From contig CAZFST010000010.1 of NCBI GenBank assembly GCA_964522015.1, positions 45,340-109,339 on the forward strand: a stretch of 64,000 nt of DNA. The letters are read 5' to 3'. The position numbers and the translations under genes were made by a program. This document shows, one piece after another, positions 26,340 to 34,069 of the stretch (its first letter is position 1; the number at the start of each line of letters is the position of its first letter). This stretch comes from QQWI01 sp964522015. GTDB lineage: Bacteria; Bacillota; Clostridia; Peptostreptococcales; Acidaminobacteraceae. Under the pieces are notes generated by a model that was given only the letters and a program-made list of their open reading frames with translations, did not search any database and had not been told where the DNA came from.

Positions 26340-28370
26340 ATGCAGGCCACAAATTGGCAAGAACCTTTGACGAGTCTAAAAGGCATCGGGCCACAAAAGT
26401 ATAAAAGGTTTCAAAATATGGGGGTGAAGGTTATTGCGGATTTGATCACCCATTACCCCTTGCGCTACGAAGATCGTTCAGAACGCCGTTACCTTGCTGG
26501 GACAGCAGAAGGCGATAAAGCGCTCTTTCAGGCCCTTGTTCTAAGTGTGAATTCATCCCGCATTAAGGGCAGCCAAACCATGATCAAAATTCAAGTCGAT
26601 GACGGTACCCATCAGGCAACCCTGGTTTTTATGAATGTCCCCTTTATTGCACAGCAATTCTCTAGGGGGAAAACCTATTGGATTTACGGTTCTGTTCAAA
26701 AAAAAGGTCGTTCTATTAGTCTCTTTCACCCAGAGTTTAGGGATCTGGAACAGTATCCTTTGGGTTTTGGGATTGTGCCCATCTATCCTTTGACAGATGG
26801 GTTAAGTCAGGGGGAGGTCTCTAAGGCCATTGCAGCCAGCCGCCCCTTGATGGCAGAGGTAATAGAAACTTTGCCAAGCATCTGTTTTTCCAGCGGTGAA
26901 AAGCCCATGATGAACTTGGCTCAAGCCCTTCAAATGATTCATTTTCCCAAAAGTCTTGATGCCCTAAAAGCAGCCCGCTACCGGATTATCTACGAGGAGT
27001 TTTTTCATCTCCAAATGGCTCTTATGTTGATCAAAGAAAAAGTAGGCCACTTACCAAAACGTCAAGTGTATCAGCCGGTTCAAGAGGAAGCGGTTGCAAA
27101 ACTATTCCCCTTTGTTCTCACAGATGCTCAAAACCATGTGATTCGTTCTATTTATGATGATATGGATCGTGAAACCTGTATGAATCGTTTGCTTCAAGGG
27201 GATGTGGGATCTGGTAAGACGGCAGTGGCCATGGCCGCAGCCTATAAGTGCGCCATCAGTGGTTATCAAGTAGCTATTCTAGCGCCAACTGAAATACTGG
27301 CTAAGCAGCATGCTATCAATTTTGAAAAAATCCTAGGCCAGTATTTCGAAATTGTTCTGTTGACTGGGTCTTCCTTAGCTAAAGATAAAAAGAACCTTAG
27401 GGAGTCCATTGAAAATGGCAAAAGTCAAATCATCATAGGCACCCATGCTCTCATTCAAGAAGCCGTTACCTTTAAGTCTCTTAAACTAGTTGTGACAGAT
27501 GAACAACATCGATTTGGGGTTGGTCAGAGGCAGCTGGCGGCAGATAAGGGTGGCGAACCACTGGATGTACTAGTAATGAGTGCCACCCCAATTCCCAGAA
27601 CCCTCTCGTTAATCCTTTACGGTGATGTGGAAATGTCTATCATAGACCAATCCCCTGTGGGTAGAAAGCCAATCGAAACTTTTGCTGTCAAGACCAGTAA
27701 AACCGGTAAGATGATCGCCTTTGTAAAAGAGCGGTTGGCTTTGGGTGAACAAGCCTATATTGTGGCCCCCTTGATAGAAACCTCGGAGAATTTAGATCTA
27801 CAAAGTGTTGAGGCCCTTTTTGAATCCTTGACACCTCACTTTGAGGATCATGGTTTAGAGGTGCTCCACGGGCAACTGAAGTCAAAAGAAAAAGATGCTG
27901 TCATGACCCGCTTTAAATCAGGTGAGACCAAAGTCATTATTGCGACCACTGTTATTGAAGTTGGGGTGGATGTGGGCAATGCAACCATCATGGTGATAAT
28001 GCATGCTGAGCGTTTTGGATTGGCCCAGTTACACCAATTGCGGGGACGTGTTGGCAGAAGTGACTTGCAATCCTATTGTTTTTTGGTTTCTGATTCAAAT
28101 GGGGACATCGCTAAAAAACGTATTGAATGCATGGTCTCCACCAATGATGGGTTTGAAATCGCCAACAAGGATTTAGAAATAAGGGGTCCAGGTGAATTAA
28201 TTGGCTTAAGACAGCACGGTGTTCCCGAATTCAAAATGGCTGACCTCGTGAAACACAGCCGCATACTAGCTGCTGCCCAGGCGGATGCCAAAGCCCTGAT
28301 TAAACTTGGTGGCGAAAGCATGCTGACCAGTGATTATGGGATATGGTTATCAAGACATTTGACCCTTTAA
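26340..28370 (+). CDS. recG: ATP-dependent DNA helicase RecG
   Basis: This 676-residue helicase reverses stalled forks and processes branched recombination intermediates. The N-terminal wedge/OB domain (~1-230) is followed by the helicase core with G-D-V-G-S-G-K-T (Walker A), D-E-Q-H-R-F-G-V (motif II), S-A-T-P-I-P-R-T (motif III) and Q-L-R-G-R-V-G-R-S (motif VI). The ATG at 26340 follows GAGGTGA. It is 28 bases from the preceding terminator, so its promoter is not clear and may overlap the upstream unit. Confidence 0.96.
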   Translation: MQATNWQEPLTSLKGIGPQKYKRFQNMGVKVIADLITHYPLRYEDRSERRYLAGTAEGDKALFQALVLSVNSSRIKGSQTMIKIQVDDGTHQATLVFMNVPFIAQQFSRGKTYWIYGSVQKKGRSISLFHPEFRDLEQYPLGFGIVPIYPLTDGLSQGEVSKAIAASRPLMAEVIETLPSICFSSGEKPMMNLAQALQMIHFPKSLDALKAARYRIIYEEFFHLQMALMLIKEKVGHLPKRQVYQPVQEEAVAKLFPFVLTDAQNHVIRSIYDDMDRETCMNRLLQGDVGSGKTAVAMAAAYKCAISGYQVAILAPTEILAKQHAINFEKILGQYFEIVLLTGSSLAKDKKNLRESIENGKSQIIIGTHALIQEAVTFKSLKLVVTDEQHRFGVGQRQLAADKGGEPLDVLVMSATPIPRTLSLILYGDVEMSIIDQSPVGRKPIETFAVKTSKTGKMIAFVKERLALGEQAYIVAPLIETSENLDLQSVEALFESLTPHFEDHGLEVLHGQLKSKEKDAVMTRFKSGETKVIIATTVIEVGVDVGNATIMVIMHAERFGLAQLHQLRGRVGRSDLQSYCFLVSDSNGDIAKKRIECMVSTNDGFEIANKDLEIRGPGELIGLRQHGVPEFKMADLVKHSRILAAAQADAKALIKLGGESMLTSDYGIWLSRHLTL

Positions 28371-28401
28371 GTGTATATGTCCAAAAAATAACGAGAATAG
28401 G

Positions 28402-28430
28402 TTCACACAATGTCAACTTTCGTGTATAAT
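28402..28430 (+). promoter_or_regulatory. promoter of the rsmD-coaD operon
   Basis: TTCACA (28402-28407), a 17-base spacer and a perfect TATAAT (28425-28430) precede the rsmD ribosome binding site by about 15 bases. Confidence 0.7.
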
Positions 28431-28456
28431 GTGCTTAGAAAAGTTAAGGAGTGTCT

Positions 28457-29002
28457 ATGCGTGTAATAGCCGGCACCGCTCGGGGAACGGTTCTCAGAAC
28501 CATTGAGGGCGAAGCCACGAGGCCAACCGTCGATCGGGTTAAAGAGGCCTTGTTCAGTAGTATTCAGTTTGAAATCAGAGATGCAAGGTGTTTAGATGCC
28601 TTTGCGGGTTCTGGTGCTCTGGGCATTGAGGCCTTAAGTCGTGGCGCTAGCCATGTGGTCTTTATTGATGAATCACCAGCCTGTCAAAAGGTTATTAACC
28701 TTAATTTAGATAAAACTCGTATGCAATCAAGAGCCACTGTTTATTGTGATCATTATCGTAGTATCTTGTCACAGTACAAAGGGGAAGCTTTTGATTTAGT
28801 TTTTTTAGACCCGCCCTATGGGCAGGGTTTTTGTCATGAAATCATGACCATTTTAGTGAGTAAAGGATTGATAAAGCCCACCACGATTGTTGTGATTGAG
28901 CATAATGCATCTGAACCATTGCAACCTACTTACGGGGATTTACAACTTGTTAAAACTAAGAAGTACGGCATCAGCCATCTTAGTAGATATGTGGGGAAAT
29001 AA
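28457..29002 (+). CDS. rsmD: 16S rRNA (guanine-966-N2)-methyltransferase
   Basis: This 181-residue SAM-dependent methyltransferase has the family start M-R-V-I-A-G-x-A-R-G, a R-P-T-x-D-R-V-K-E-A-L-F segment, motif I L-D-A-F-A-G-S-G-A-L-G and the catalytic D-P-P-Y. The ATG at 28457 follows AAGGAG. coaD begins one base after its stop. rsmD-coaD is a widely conserved pair. Confidence 0.95.
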   Translation: MRVIAGTARGTVLRTIEGEATRPTVDRVKEALFSSIQFEIRDARCLDAFAGSGALGIEALSRGASHVVFIDESPACQKVINLNLDKTRMQSRATVYCDHYRSILSQYKGEAFDLVFLDPPYGQGFCHEIMTILVSKGLIKPTTIVVIEHNASEPLQPTYGDLQLVKTKKYGISHLSRYVGK

Positions 29003-29003
29003 T

Positions 29004-29489
29004 ATGTCCATTGCCATTTACCCTGGTAGCTTTGATCCGCTAACCAATGGTCATCTTGACATCATCCGACGTGCGGCTACTCTATTTGATGAAGTCATCG
29101 TCGCAATCTCAATTAACACCACAAAAAAACCAATGTTTTCAGTGGCGCAAAGAGTGGAGATGATTAATAAGGTTGTTGAAGAATTTGATAATGTCACCGT
29201 GGAGACCTGTAGTGGTTTGTTGGTGGATTATGTAAAAACCAAGCCCCGGGCAGTGATTGTTAAAGGACTTCGGGCCTTGTCGGATTTTGAGATGGAATTT
29301 CAAATGGCCCTAATGAACCGCAAGCTTGAGCCTGATGTTGAAACGTTATTTTTAATGACGCGTATGGATTATGCGTTTGTAAGCTCGTCAATTATTAAAG
29401 AAGTCAGCCGCTTTGGCGGTAATGTGGAAGATCTTGTGCCACCTGTCGTTGCAGAGGCCATACAAAGAATAAAGGAGAGCGCGTCATGA
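29004..29489 (+). CDS. coaD: phosphopantetheine adenylyltransferase
   Basis: This 161-residue enzyme makes dephospho-CoA, the penultimate step of CoA synthesis. The nucleotidyltransferase motif Y-P-G-S-F-D-P-L-T-N-G-H is at the start and S-S-S-I-I-K-E near residue 128. The ATG at 29004 follows a GGGGA ribosome binding site inside the end of rsmD. A longer frame reading back into rsmD was rejected. The stop overlaps the next gene by four bases. Confidence 0.96.
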   Translation: MSIAIYPGSFDPLTNGHLDIIRRAATLFDEVIVAISINTTKKPMFSVAQRVEMINKVVEEFDNVTVETCSGLLVDYVKTKPRAVIVKGLRALSDFEMEFQMALMNRKLEPDVETLFLMTRMDYAFVSSSIIKEVSRFGGNVEDLVPPVVAEAIQRIKESAS

Positions 29490-29980
29490 AAGTACTAGAC
29501 CTAATGGATCAACTGGAGGACTTAATTGAGAATTCATCTTCCATGCCTTTGTTTGGCAAAGCAATGATCAATCGTGAAGAGGTTATGGGTATTTTAAAAG
29601 ATATCCGCGTAACCATTCCCGATGAAGTTAAGCAAGCCAAATGGATAAAAGATGAACGAACAAAGATTTTAAATGATGCCCAACAAGAAGCAGACCGTAT
29701 TGTTCGTAGCGCCCACAGTGAAGCTAATGGCATTATGGCACAGGCCCAAGAACGGGTGGAAAAGCTGGTATTAAAAGATGAAATCATGCGCCTTGCTAGG
29801 GTTAAAGGCCAAGAGCTAGTTGATATTGCAAAAGAACAAGCAGCTGAAATCCGAAAAGGTGCCTATCACTATGCGGATGAAGTCATGACAAAAGTTGAGC
29901 AAAGTCTAGAAAAGCATCACGATTCAGTTAAACGTAATCGCATGGAACTCGAGCGTTATCAACAAAAGCAATCTGAATAA
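29486..29980 (+). CDS. coiled-coil protein resembling ATP synthase subunit b/H, function unknown
   Basis: This 164-residue soluble protein is highly charged and helical. An N-terminal segment (residues 1-50) contains L-M-D-Q-L-E-D-L-I-E-N-S-S-x-x-P-L-F-G-K. A long stretch from ~55 to 160 follows with repeated A-x-x-E-A and Q-E-x-x patterns typical of coiled coils, such as A-Q-Q-E-A-D-R-I-V. Automatic annotation often calls such proteins ATPase or vacuolar ATPase subunit H, but no membrane anchor or catalytic motif is present. It overlaps coaD by ATGA. The position between coaD and tmcAL is conserved in Clostridia as far as I recall. A DivIVA-like structural role is possible but unproven. Confidence 0.7.
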   Translation: MKVLDLMDQLEDLIENSSSMPLFGKAMINREEVMGILKDIRVTIPDEVKQAKWIKDERTKILNDAQQEADRIVRSAHSEANGIMAQAQERVEKLVLKDEIMRLARVKGQELVDIAKEQAAEIRKGAYHYADEVMTKVEQSLEKHHDSVKRNRMELERYQQKQSE

Positions 29981-30023
29981 GGTTTGTTGACTGATTTGCA
30001 AGAGCTTTAAAATAAAATTTTGT

Positions 30024-30052
30024 AGGCGTTTGGGGAGACTCAAGCGCCTTTT
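30024..30052 (+). terminator. intrinsic terminator after the coaD operon
   Basis: AGGCGTTTG pairs with CAAGCGCCT (one G-U pair) around an eight-base loop, followed by TTT. It lies 44 bases after the coiled-coil gene. Confidence 0.65.
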
Positions 30053-30061
30053 GACCTTTAT

Positions 30062-30143
30062 TTGCTAGAAAACTGTTGGTGAATTGCTAGAGAACTGCTA
30101 GAGAATTGATTGAAACTGATTGAAAACTGATAAAAAATCAATT
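30062..30143. repeat. degenerate short tandem repeats upstream of tmcAL
   Basis: The motif TTGCTAGARAACTG occurs at 30062-30075 and 30084-30097, and in shortened form at 30096-30108. The variants GATTGAAACTG and GATTGAAAACTG follow. An 8-base inverted pair AATTGATT/AATCAATT (30104-30111 with 30136-30143) overlaps the end. It fills most of the space between the terminator and the tmcAL ribosome binding site. Confidence 0.55.
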
Positions 30144-30169
30144 TATTGTGAAAAGAAAGGTGGCATTCA

Positions 30170-31438
30170 GTGCGTATTTGTGGTCTGATCACAGAATATA
30201 ACCCGTTTCATAATGGTCATTTACATCACTTAGAGGCTGCGAAGGCTTTAACAGGTGCTGATGCAGTTGTCGCTGTCATGAGTGGTCATTTTTTACAGCG
30301 GGGCGAACCGGCTATTATGGACAAATGGACAAGGGCAAAGCAAGCTGTACAGGCCGGTGTGAATCTGGTGATTGAGTTGCCAGTCTACTTTAGTACAGCC
30401 AGTGCAGAGGGTTTTGCTGTAGGGGCGGTGGCCTTGCTTGAACAATTAGGGGTAACGGATTTGGTATTTGGTTCTGAGTCAGGTGATATTGAAGAGATCA
30501 AGGCTTATGCCCATGCCATTGACAACCCGTCAGAAGCCTATAGTGTGGCTCTCAATGAGTCTTTAGATCAGGGTGAGGGTTATCATGTCGCAAGGGAAAA
30601 AGCGGTAGCCACCATGTTGTCAGAGACCATGGCGATAAGAGCAAACACAAAAGGCGATGAAGATGCAAAAGACGGACGTGGTGCGCAAAATCTGCAGTTA
30701 AAGGCAAATAATATTTTAGGCATAGAATATGTGCGGGCCATTAATCGACTAGGCGCTAAGATTACGCCGCATACCATAAAGCGCATTGGCAATGATTACA
30801 ACGATCCACTGGTGACTTCAAGCATTGCTTCTGCAACGGCCATACGAAATCTTTTAAAAAAGCGGCCAATCGATTGGGATTTGCTAAGGGCCGTGATGCC
30901 TGAAAGTACTTACCAAGGCATCTTGGCCTATCCAATCTACACGGAGCTCAATGATTTCAAGAGCCTCTTCAATGGGATTGCGCTTAGGGAAGGGGCTAAG
31001 GGCTTAAGGCGAATTCGGGATATGCGTGAAGGTCTTGAGAATAGAATTTTAGCTGAACTAACACAAGTGGGAACCTTAACGGATATGGTGCTAGATATTA
31101 AATCAAAACGGTATACATTTACCAGGATTCAACGTCTGCTGATTGGGACCCTGCTTGGCATTGAAGCGATGACTGAAACAGAAAGTCTTCAGTATCTTGA
31201 CTATGCCAGGGTTTTGGCCTTTGATGCAGAAGGTGCAAAGGCTCTGCGCTCTATTAAATCTGACACCGCCCTAGCAATCTTTACAAATGTTGCACAGGAC
31301 CTAAAAAAATACAGAAAAAAGAATCCTCTAATCCAACTGGATTTTTTAGCGACTGATATGTATGCACAGGTCAATTACACGGTTCAGATGGGTTCGGACT
31401 ACACCAAAAAACCCTTTTGTGCCTATCGTGATATCTAA
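30170..31438 (+). CDS. tmcAL: tRNA(Met) cytidine acetate ligase
   Basis: This 422-residue enzyme (YlbM family) uses ATP and acetate to acetylate C34 of elongator tRNA-Met. The nucleotidyltransferase-like N-terminus reads I-C-G-L-I-T-E-Y-N-P-F-H-N-G-H, with M-S-G-H-F-L-Q-R-G-E-P-A and a later V-T-S-S-I-A-S-A-T-A-I-R. The GTG start follows AAAGGTGG. The product consumes acetate plus ATP, and acetate kinase lies downstream, but a 389-base gap separates them, so linkage is only positional. Confidence 0.93.
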   Translation: MRICGLITEYNPFHNGHLHHLEAAKALTGADAVVAVMSGHFLQRGEPAIMDKWTRAKQAVQAGVNLVIELPVYFSTASAEGFAVGAVALLEQLGVTDLVFGSESGDIEEIKAYAHAIDNPSEAYSVALNESLDQGEGYHVAREKAVATMLSETMAIRANTKGDEDAKDGRGAQNLQLKANNILGIEYVRAINRLGAKITPHTIKRIGNDYNDPLVTSSIASATAIRNLLKKRPIDWDLLRAVMPESTYQGILAYPIYTELNDFKSLFNGIALREGAKGLRRIRDMREGLENRILAELTQVGTLTDMVLDIKSKRYTFTRIQRLLIGTLLGIEAMTETESLQYLDYARVLAFDAEGAKALRSIKSDTALAIFTNVAQDLKKYRKKNPLIQLDFLATDMYAQVNYTVQMGSDYTKKPFCAYRDI

Positions 31439-31755
31439 TTGTGTCGACTTTTCTGTATGGACACACACAATGGTGTGTAAGGGATTATTTTCTGGGTATA
31501 TAGCTCTAGGATGTCTGAGTCATATCTTTTTCAAGCTGACATAAAACTACCTTATTTGTGTATGTTGTATACAAAGTTGAAGGGTTAAAATTTTGTTGTA
31601 ACATCGCAAGATAATTCTGCGTATAACAGCTTGAACCCCTGTATTGTGTGGTGTCGGTTCCGTTTTCACTAGATGTTGTGTATTTTTTGAAAGTCGGAAA
31701 AGCTTGTATCTACATCTAGGAATAACGTTTTCCCGAGGGAATTTCCTCGAATCTA
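31439..31755. other. long tmcAL-ackA intergenic region
   Basis: This region of more than 300 bases has no credible gene. A small hairpin (ACACAC/GTGTGT, 31463-31478) follows tmcAL and could be a weak terminator. An 8-base inverted repeat CTAGATGT/ACATCTAG spans 31669-31719. A further hairpin CGAGG/CCTCG lies just upstream of the ackA promoter near 31733-31749. No known riboswitch was recognised. Confidence 0.5.
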
Positions 31756-31783
31756 TTGTATTTTTTTCAGGATGAATTATAAT
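31756..31783 (+). promoter_or_regulatory. ackA promoter
   Basis: TTGTAT (31756-31761), a 16-base spacer and TATAAT (31778-31783) lie 45 bases before the ackA ATG, giving a short leader. Confidence 0.65.
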
Positions 31784-31827
31784 GATTATGTGCTTTTCGT
31801 TCGGTACAACATTATTGGGGGGTAACC

Positions 31828-33021
31828 ATGAATATTCTTGTTATTAACTGTGGCAGTTCTTCGCTTAAGTATCAACTAATCAACATGACAGATGAATCTG
31901 TTCTTGCAAATGGCCTTGTTGAGCGTATTGGTCTAGATGGATCAGTTCTTAAACACCAAGCGTTTGAAAATCCTAAAGTGACAATTAAAACTGAAATGAA
32001 AGATCATACAGCAGCACTTAATAGTGTTCTTGCTGCAATTATTAGTGAAGAGCACGGCGCTCTAGCTAATCTTAACGAAATTGGCGCTGTTGGTCATCGT
32101 GTTGTCCATGCTGGGGAAAAATACTCTGCATCGGTTGTTATCACTGAAGATGTTATGGCTGCTCTTAATGAATGTATTGAATTAGCACCGCTTCATAATC
32201 CTCCGAATATCATGGGTATCCGTGCAATGCAAGCTTTGCTTCCTGGTGTTCCAATGGTTGGCGTATTTGATACAGCTTTCCACCAAACGATGCCTGAAGT
32301 TGAGTATATTTACCCACTTCCATACGAAATGTACGAAAAATATGCGATACGCCGATACGGTTTCCATGGCACATCCCATAGATATGTATCACAGCGCGCT
32401 GCTGAGATCCTTGGTAAAGATGTCAAAGATCTTAAATTGATTTCTTGTCACCTTGGCAATGGTGCTTCACTGTGCGCAATTGAAGGCGGAAAATCAGTTG
32501 TTACATCAATGGGCTTTACACCACTTGAAGGACTTGTAATGGGCACTCGTTGTGGCGATATCGATCCAGCAATTGTTACTTACTTGATGGAAAAAGAAGG
32601 CCTTGATTTTGCGGGTATCAATGATGTATTAAATAAAAAATCAGGCGTGTTTGGTATTTCAGGTATCAGCTCTGACTTTAGAGATATCGAAAACGCTGCT
32701 GCTGATGGCAATAAACGGGCGCAATTGGCTCTTGATTCATTTGACGGTCGCGTTAGAAAATATATCGCAGCATATGCAACTGTTATGGGCGGCGTCGATG
32801 CCATTATTTTCACCGCCGGCTTGGGTGAAAACTCTGGTATGAACCGCGCAAGCATCTGTACAAACCTTGGTTTTATGGGTGTAGAAGTTGATGCTGTTAA
32901 AAATAATATCCGTGGCAAAGAAGCAATCGTCAGCACTGATGCTTCAAAAGTCAAGGTAATGGTGGTTCCAACAAACGAAGAATTAATGATTGCTCGCGAT
33001 ACACTAGAACTGGTTGGTTAA
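31828..33021 (+). CDS. ackA: acetate kinase
   Basis: This 397-residue enzyme interconverts acetyl-phosphate plus ADP with acetate plus ATP, the substrate-level phosphorylation step of fermentation. Motifs are N-C-G-S-S-S-L-K-Y at the start, V-F-D-T-A-F-H-Q-T-M-P, Y-G-F-H-G-T-S-H and S-C-H-L-G-N-G-A-S. AGGGGGTAACC-type sequence provides the ribosome binding site. Codon use looks optimised relative to neighbours, consistent with high expression. The usual partner pta is not adjacent. Confidence 0.97.
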   Translation: MNILVINCGSSSLKYQLINMTDESVLANGLVERIGLDGSVLKHQAFENPKVTIKTEMKDHTAALNSVLAAIISEEHGALANLNEIGAVGHRVVHAGEKYSASVVITEDVMAALNECIELAPLHNPPNIMGIRAMQALLPGVPMVGVFDTAFHQTMPEVEYIYPLPYEMYEKYAIRRYGFHGTSHRYVSQRAAEILGKDVKDLKLISCHLGNGASLCAIEGGKSVVTSMGFTPLEGLVMGTRCGDIDPAIVTYLMEKEGLDFAGINDVLNKKSGVFGISGISSDFRDIENAAADGNKRAQLALDSFDGRVRKYIAAYATVMGGVDAIIFTAGLGENSGMNRASICTNLGFMGVEVDAVKNNIRGKEAIVSTDASKVKVMVVPTNEELMIARDTLELVG

Positions 33022-33101
33022 AGTGCACTTATGAGGCACTTTAACTGATTGGCTAATCAGTCTATATGCGACTAATTAACTGATCGGTTAATTAGTCGCA
33101 T
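33020..33101 (+). other. three consecutive hairpins after ackA, two from a duplicated palindrome
   Basis: Hairpin 1 is AAAGTGC/GCACTTT (33020-33042). Hairpin 2 is ACTGATT/AATCAGT (33044-33061). Hairpin 3 is a perfect 15-base stem (33066-33080 with 33087-33101, six-base loop). None has a T-tract. The core of hairpin 2 and the loop-proximal part of hairpin 3 are near-identical 22-base sequences, TTAACTGATYGGYTAATYAGTC, so they look duplicated. They could slow transcription, stabilise the ackA mRNA end or bind a protein. Confidence 0.7.
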
Positions 33102-33130
33102 TAGTTACGTAAAACTTTCTTGGTTCTGGG

Positions 33131-33159
33131 TTGACAAAAAACGATGGTCTCTGTATAAT
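33131..33159 (+). promoter_or_regulatory. consensus sigma-A promoter of the DUF177-rpmF operon
   Basis: TTGACA (33131-33136), a 17-base spacer and TATAAT (33154-33159) form a perfect consensus promoter 26 bases before the DUF177 gene. Confidence 0.9.
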
Positions 33160-33185
33160 GAGAATGTTGTATTTAGAGGTGGACT

Positions 33186-33680
33186 ATGCAGATCAACACA
33201 TCTGATATTAAACGCAATAATCATAAAGAGGTTGCGTTTGATGAAAAAATTGTCTTCAAGACCTGGGAGTTTTTAAGTAATCACTCCGTTACAGGTATGG
33301 AGCCTTTTGCATTACGTGGTAGGGTATACAATCAAGATAACAAGTTATGGGTTCATTTTACGTATGAAGGAATGGTTCACTTCGTGTGTGACCGATGTTT
33401 GACCCCTTTTGATCAGACCCTTTCGGGTGAGGTCTTAAGAGAGTGTTCGGATGTCGATGGATTCAATGTGGAATGGCTTGTTATTCGAGATAGCCTCATA
33501 GATTTGGCAGAAGCCTTGACCGACGACATTATGGTCCAGTTACCGATTCAAATGTTATGTTCGGTGACCTGTGGGGGACTTTGTCCCATTTGCGGCACCA
33601 ATCGGAACCGCGAGACGTGTTCCTGCGATCAAGTAGAAATTGATCCGAGGTTAGAAGGCCTTAAAAACTTCTTTAAATAA
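33186..33680 (+). CDS. DUF177 (YceD) family protein
   Basis: This 164-residue protein begins with a short basic region. It has the DUF177 core F-V-C-D-R-C-L-T-P-F near residue 65 and a C-terminal Cys cluster C-G-G-L-C-P-I-C-G ... C-S-C followed by D-P-R-L-x-x-L. Family members are encoded next to rpmF in most bacteria and have been linked to 23S rRNA accumulation or ribosome assembly, as here. The ATG at 33186 follows AGAGGTGG. It shares a strong promoter and terminator with rpmF. Confidence 0.88.
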   Translation: MQINTSDIKRNNHKEVAFDEKIVFKTWEFLSNHSVTGMEPFALRGRVYNQDNKLWVHFTYEGMVHFVCDRCLTPFDQTLSGEVLRECSDVDGFNVEWLVIRDSLIDLAEALTDDIMVQLPIQMLCSVTCGGLCPICGTNRNRETCSCDQVEIDPRLEGLKNFFK

Positions 33681-33698
33681 CTCTGAGGAGGTGGAAAC

Positions 33699-33881
33699 AT
33701 GGCAGTACCTAAACGGAAAACTTCCAAGGCTAGAAGAGACAAGAGAAGAGCGTCTAACATTAAAATGACAGCGCCTAATATCATTAAATGTCCTCAATGC
33801 CACGAACCAAACGTGCCACACAGAGTCTGTGCGAGCTGCGGGTATTATAATAACAAAGTAGTTATCACTGTTGCAGAATAA
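33699..33881 (+). CDS. rpmF: 50S ribosomal protein L32
   Basis: This 60-residue protein has the basic start M-A-V-P-K-R-K-T-S-K-A-R-R and two CxxC pairs (C-P-Q-C and C-A-S-C), making it the zinc-binding form. GAGGAGG precedes the ATG. A strong terminator follows directly, so DUF177-rpmF is a two-gene operon separate from the downstream lipid genes. Confidence 0.96.
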   Translation: MAVPKRKTSKARRDKRRASNIKMTAPNIIKCPQCHEPNVPHRVCASCGYYNNKVVITVAE

Positions 33882-33888
33882 GTGAGTG

Positions 33889-33920
33889 TCCGGTAGCGTA
33901 AGCTACCGGATTTTTATTTT
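33889..33920 (+). terminator. intrinsic terminator of the DUF177-rpmF operon
   Basis: TCCGGTAGC pairs perfectly with GCTACCGGA around a four-base loop, followed by TTTTTATTTT. Confidence 0.93.
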
Positions 33921-33997
33921 TTTGGTGTTTTTTTATGGTATACTAATGTAGTACCAGCTCATAAGCACAAGCTTTAGGATGAGTTGCATAAGAATGA

Positions 33998-34025
33998 TTG
34001 ACATTTGTGATTTTGATGTTATACT
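33998..34025 (+). promoter_or_regulatory. fapR operon promoter
   Basis: TTGACA (33998-34003), a 16-base spacer and TATACT (34020-34025). The start site would fall about 34032, inside the FapR-type operator. This should drive fapR-plsX-fabH-fabD-fabG-acpP-fabF. Confidence 0.8.
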
Positions 34026-34030
34026 TTATT

Positions 34031-34048
34031 CTAGTAGCAGGTACTAAT
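34031..34048 (+). promoter_or_regulatory. FapR operator
   Basis: The sequence CTAGTAGCAGGTACTAAT matches the Bacillus FapR palindrome (TTAGTATCAGGTACTAAT as I recall it) at 16 of 18 positions. It begins five bases after the -10, over the expected start site. FapR bound here would block the operon until malonyl-CoA accumulates. Confidence 0.75.
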
Positions 34049-34069
34049 AAGATGATAGGTGGTGGTCTC

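Noticed and set aside
30033..30040. Possible separate small RNA gene in the coaD-operon/tmcAL gap
   Set aside because: The hairpin is better explained as the terminator of the upstream operon; no promoter precedes it.
31669..31719. Riboswitch upstream of ackA
   Set aside because: The inverted repeat lies upstream of the best promoter and matches no riboswitch class I know.
33935..33955. Second FapR box (GGTATACTAATGTAGTACC) upstream of fapR
   Set aside because: Half-sites are in the wrong relative orientation (TACTA...TAGTA instead of TAGTA...TACTA).
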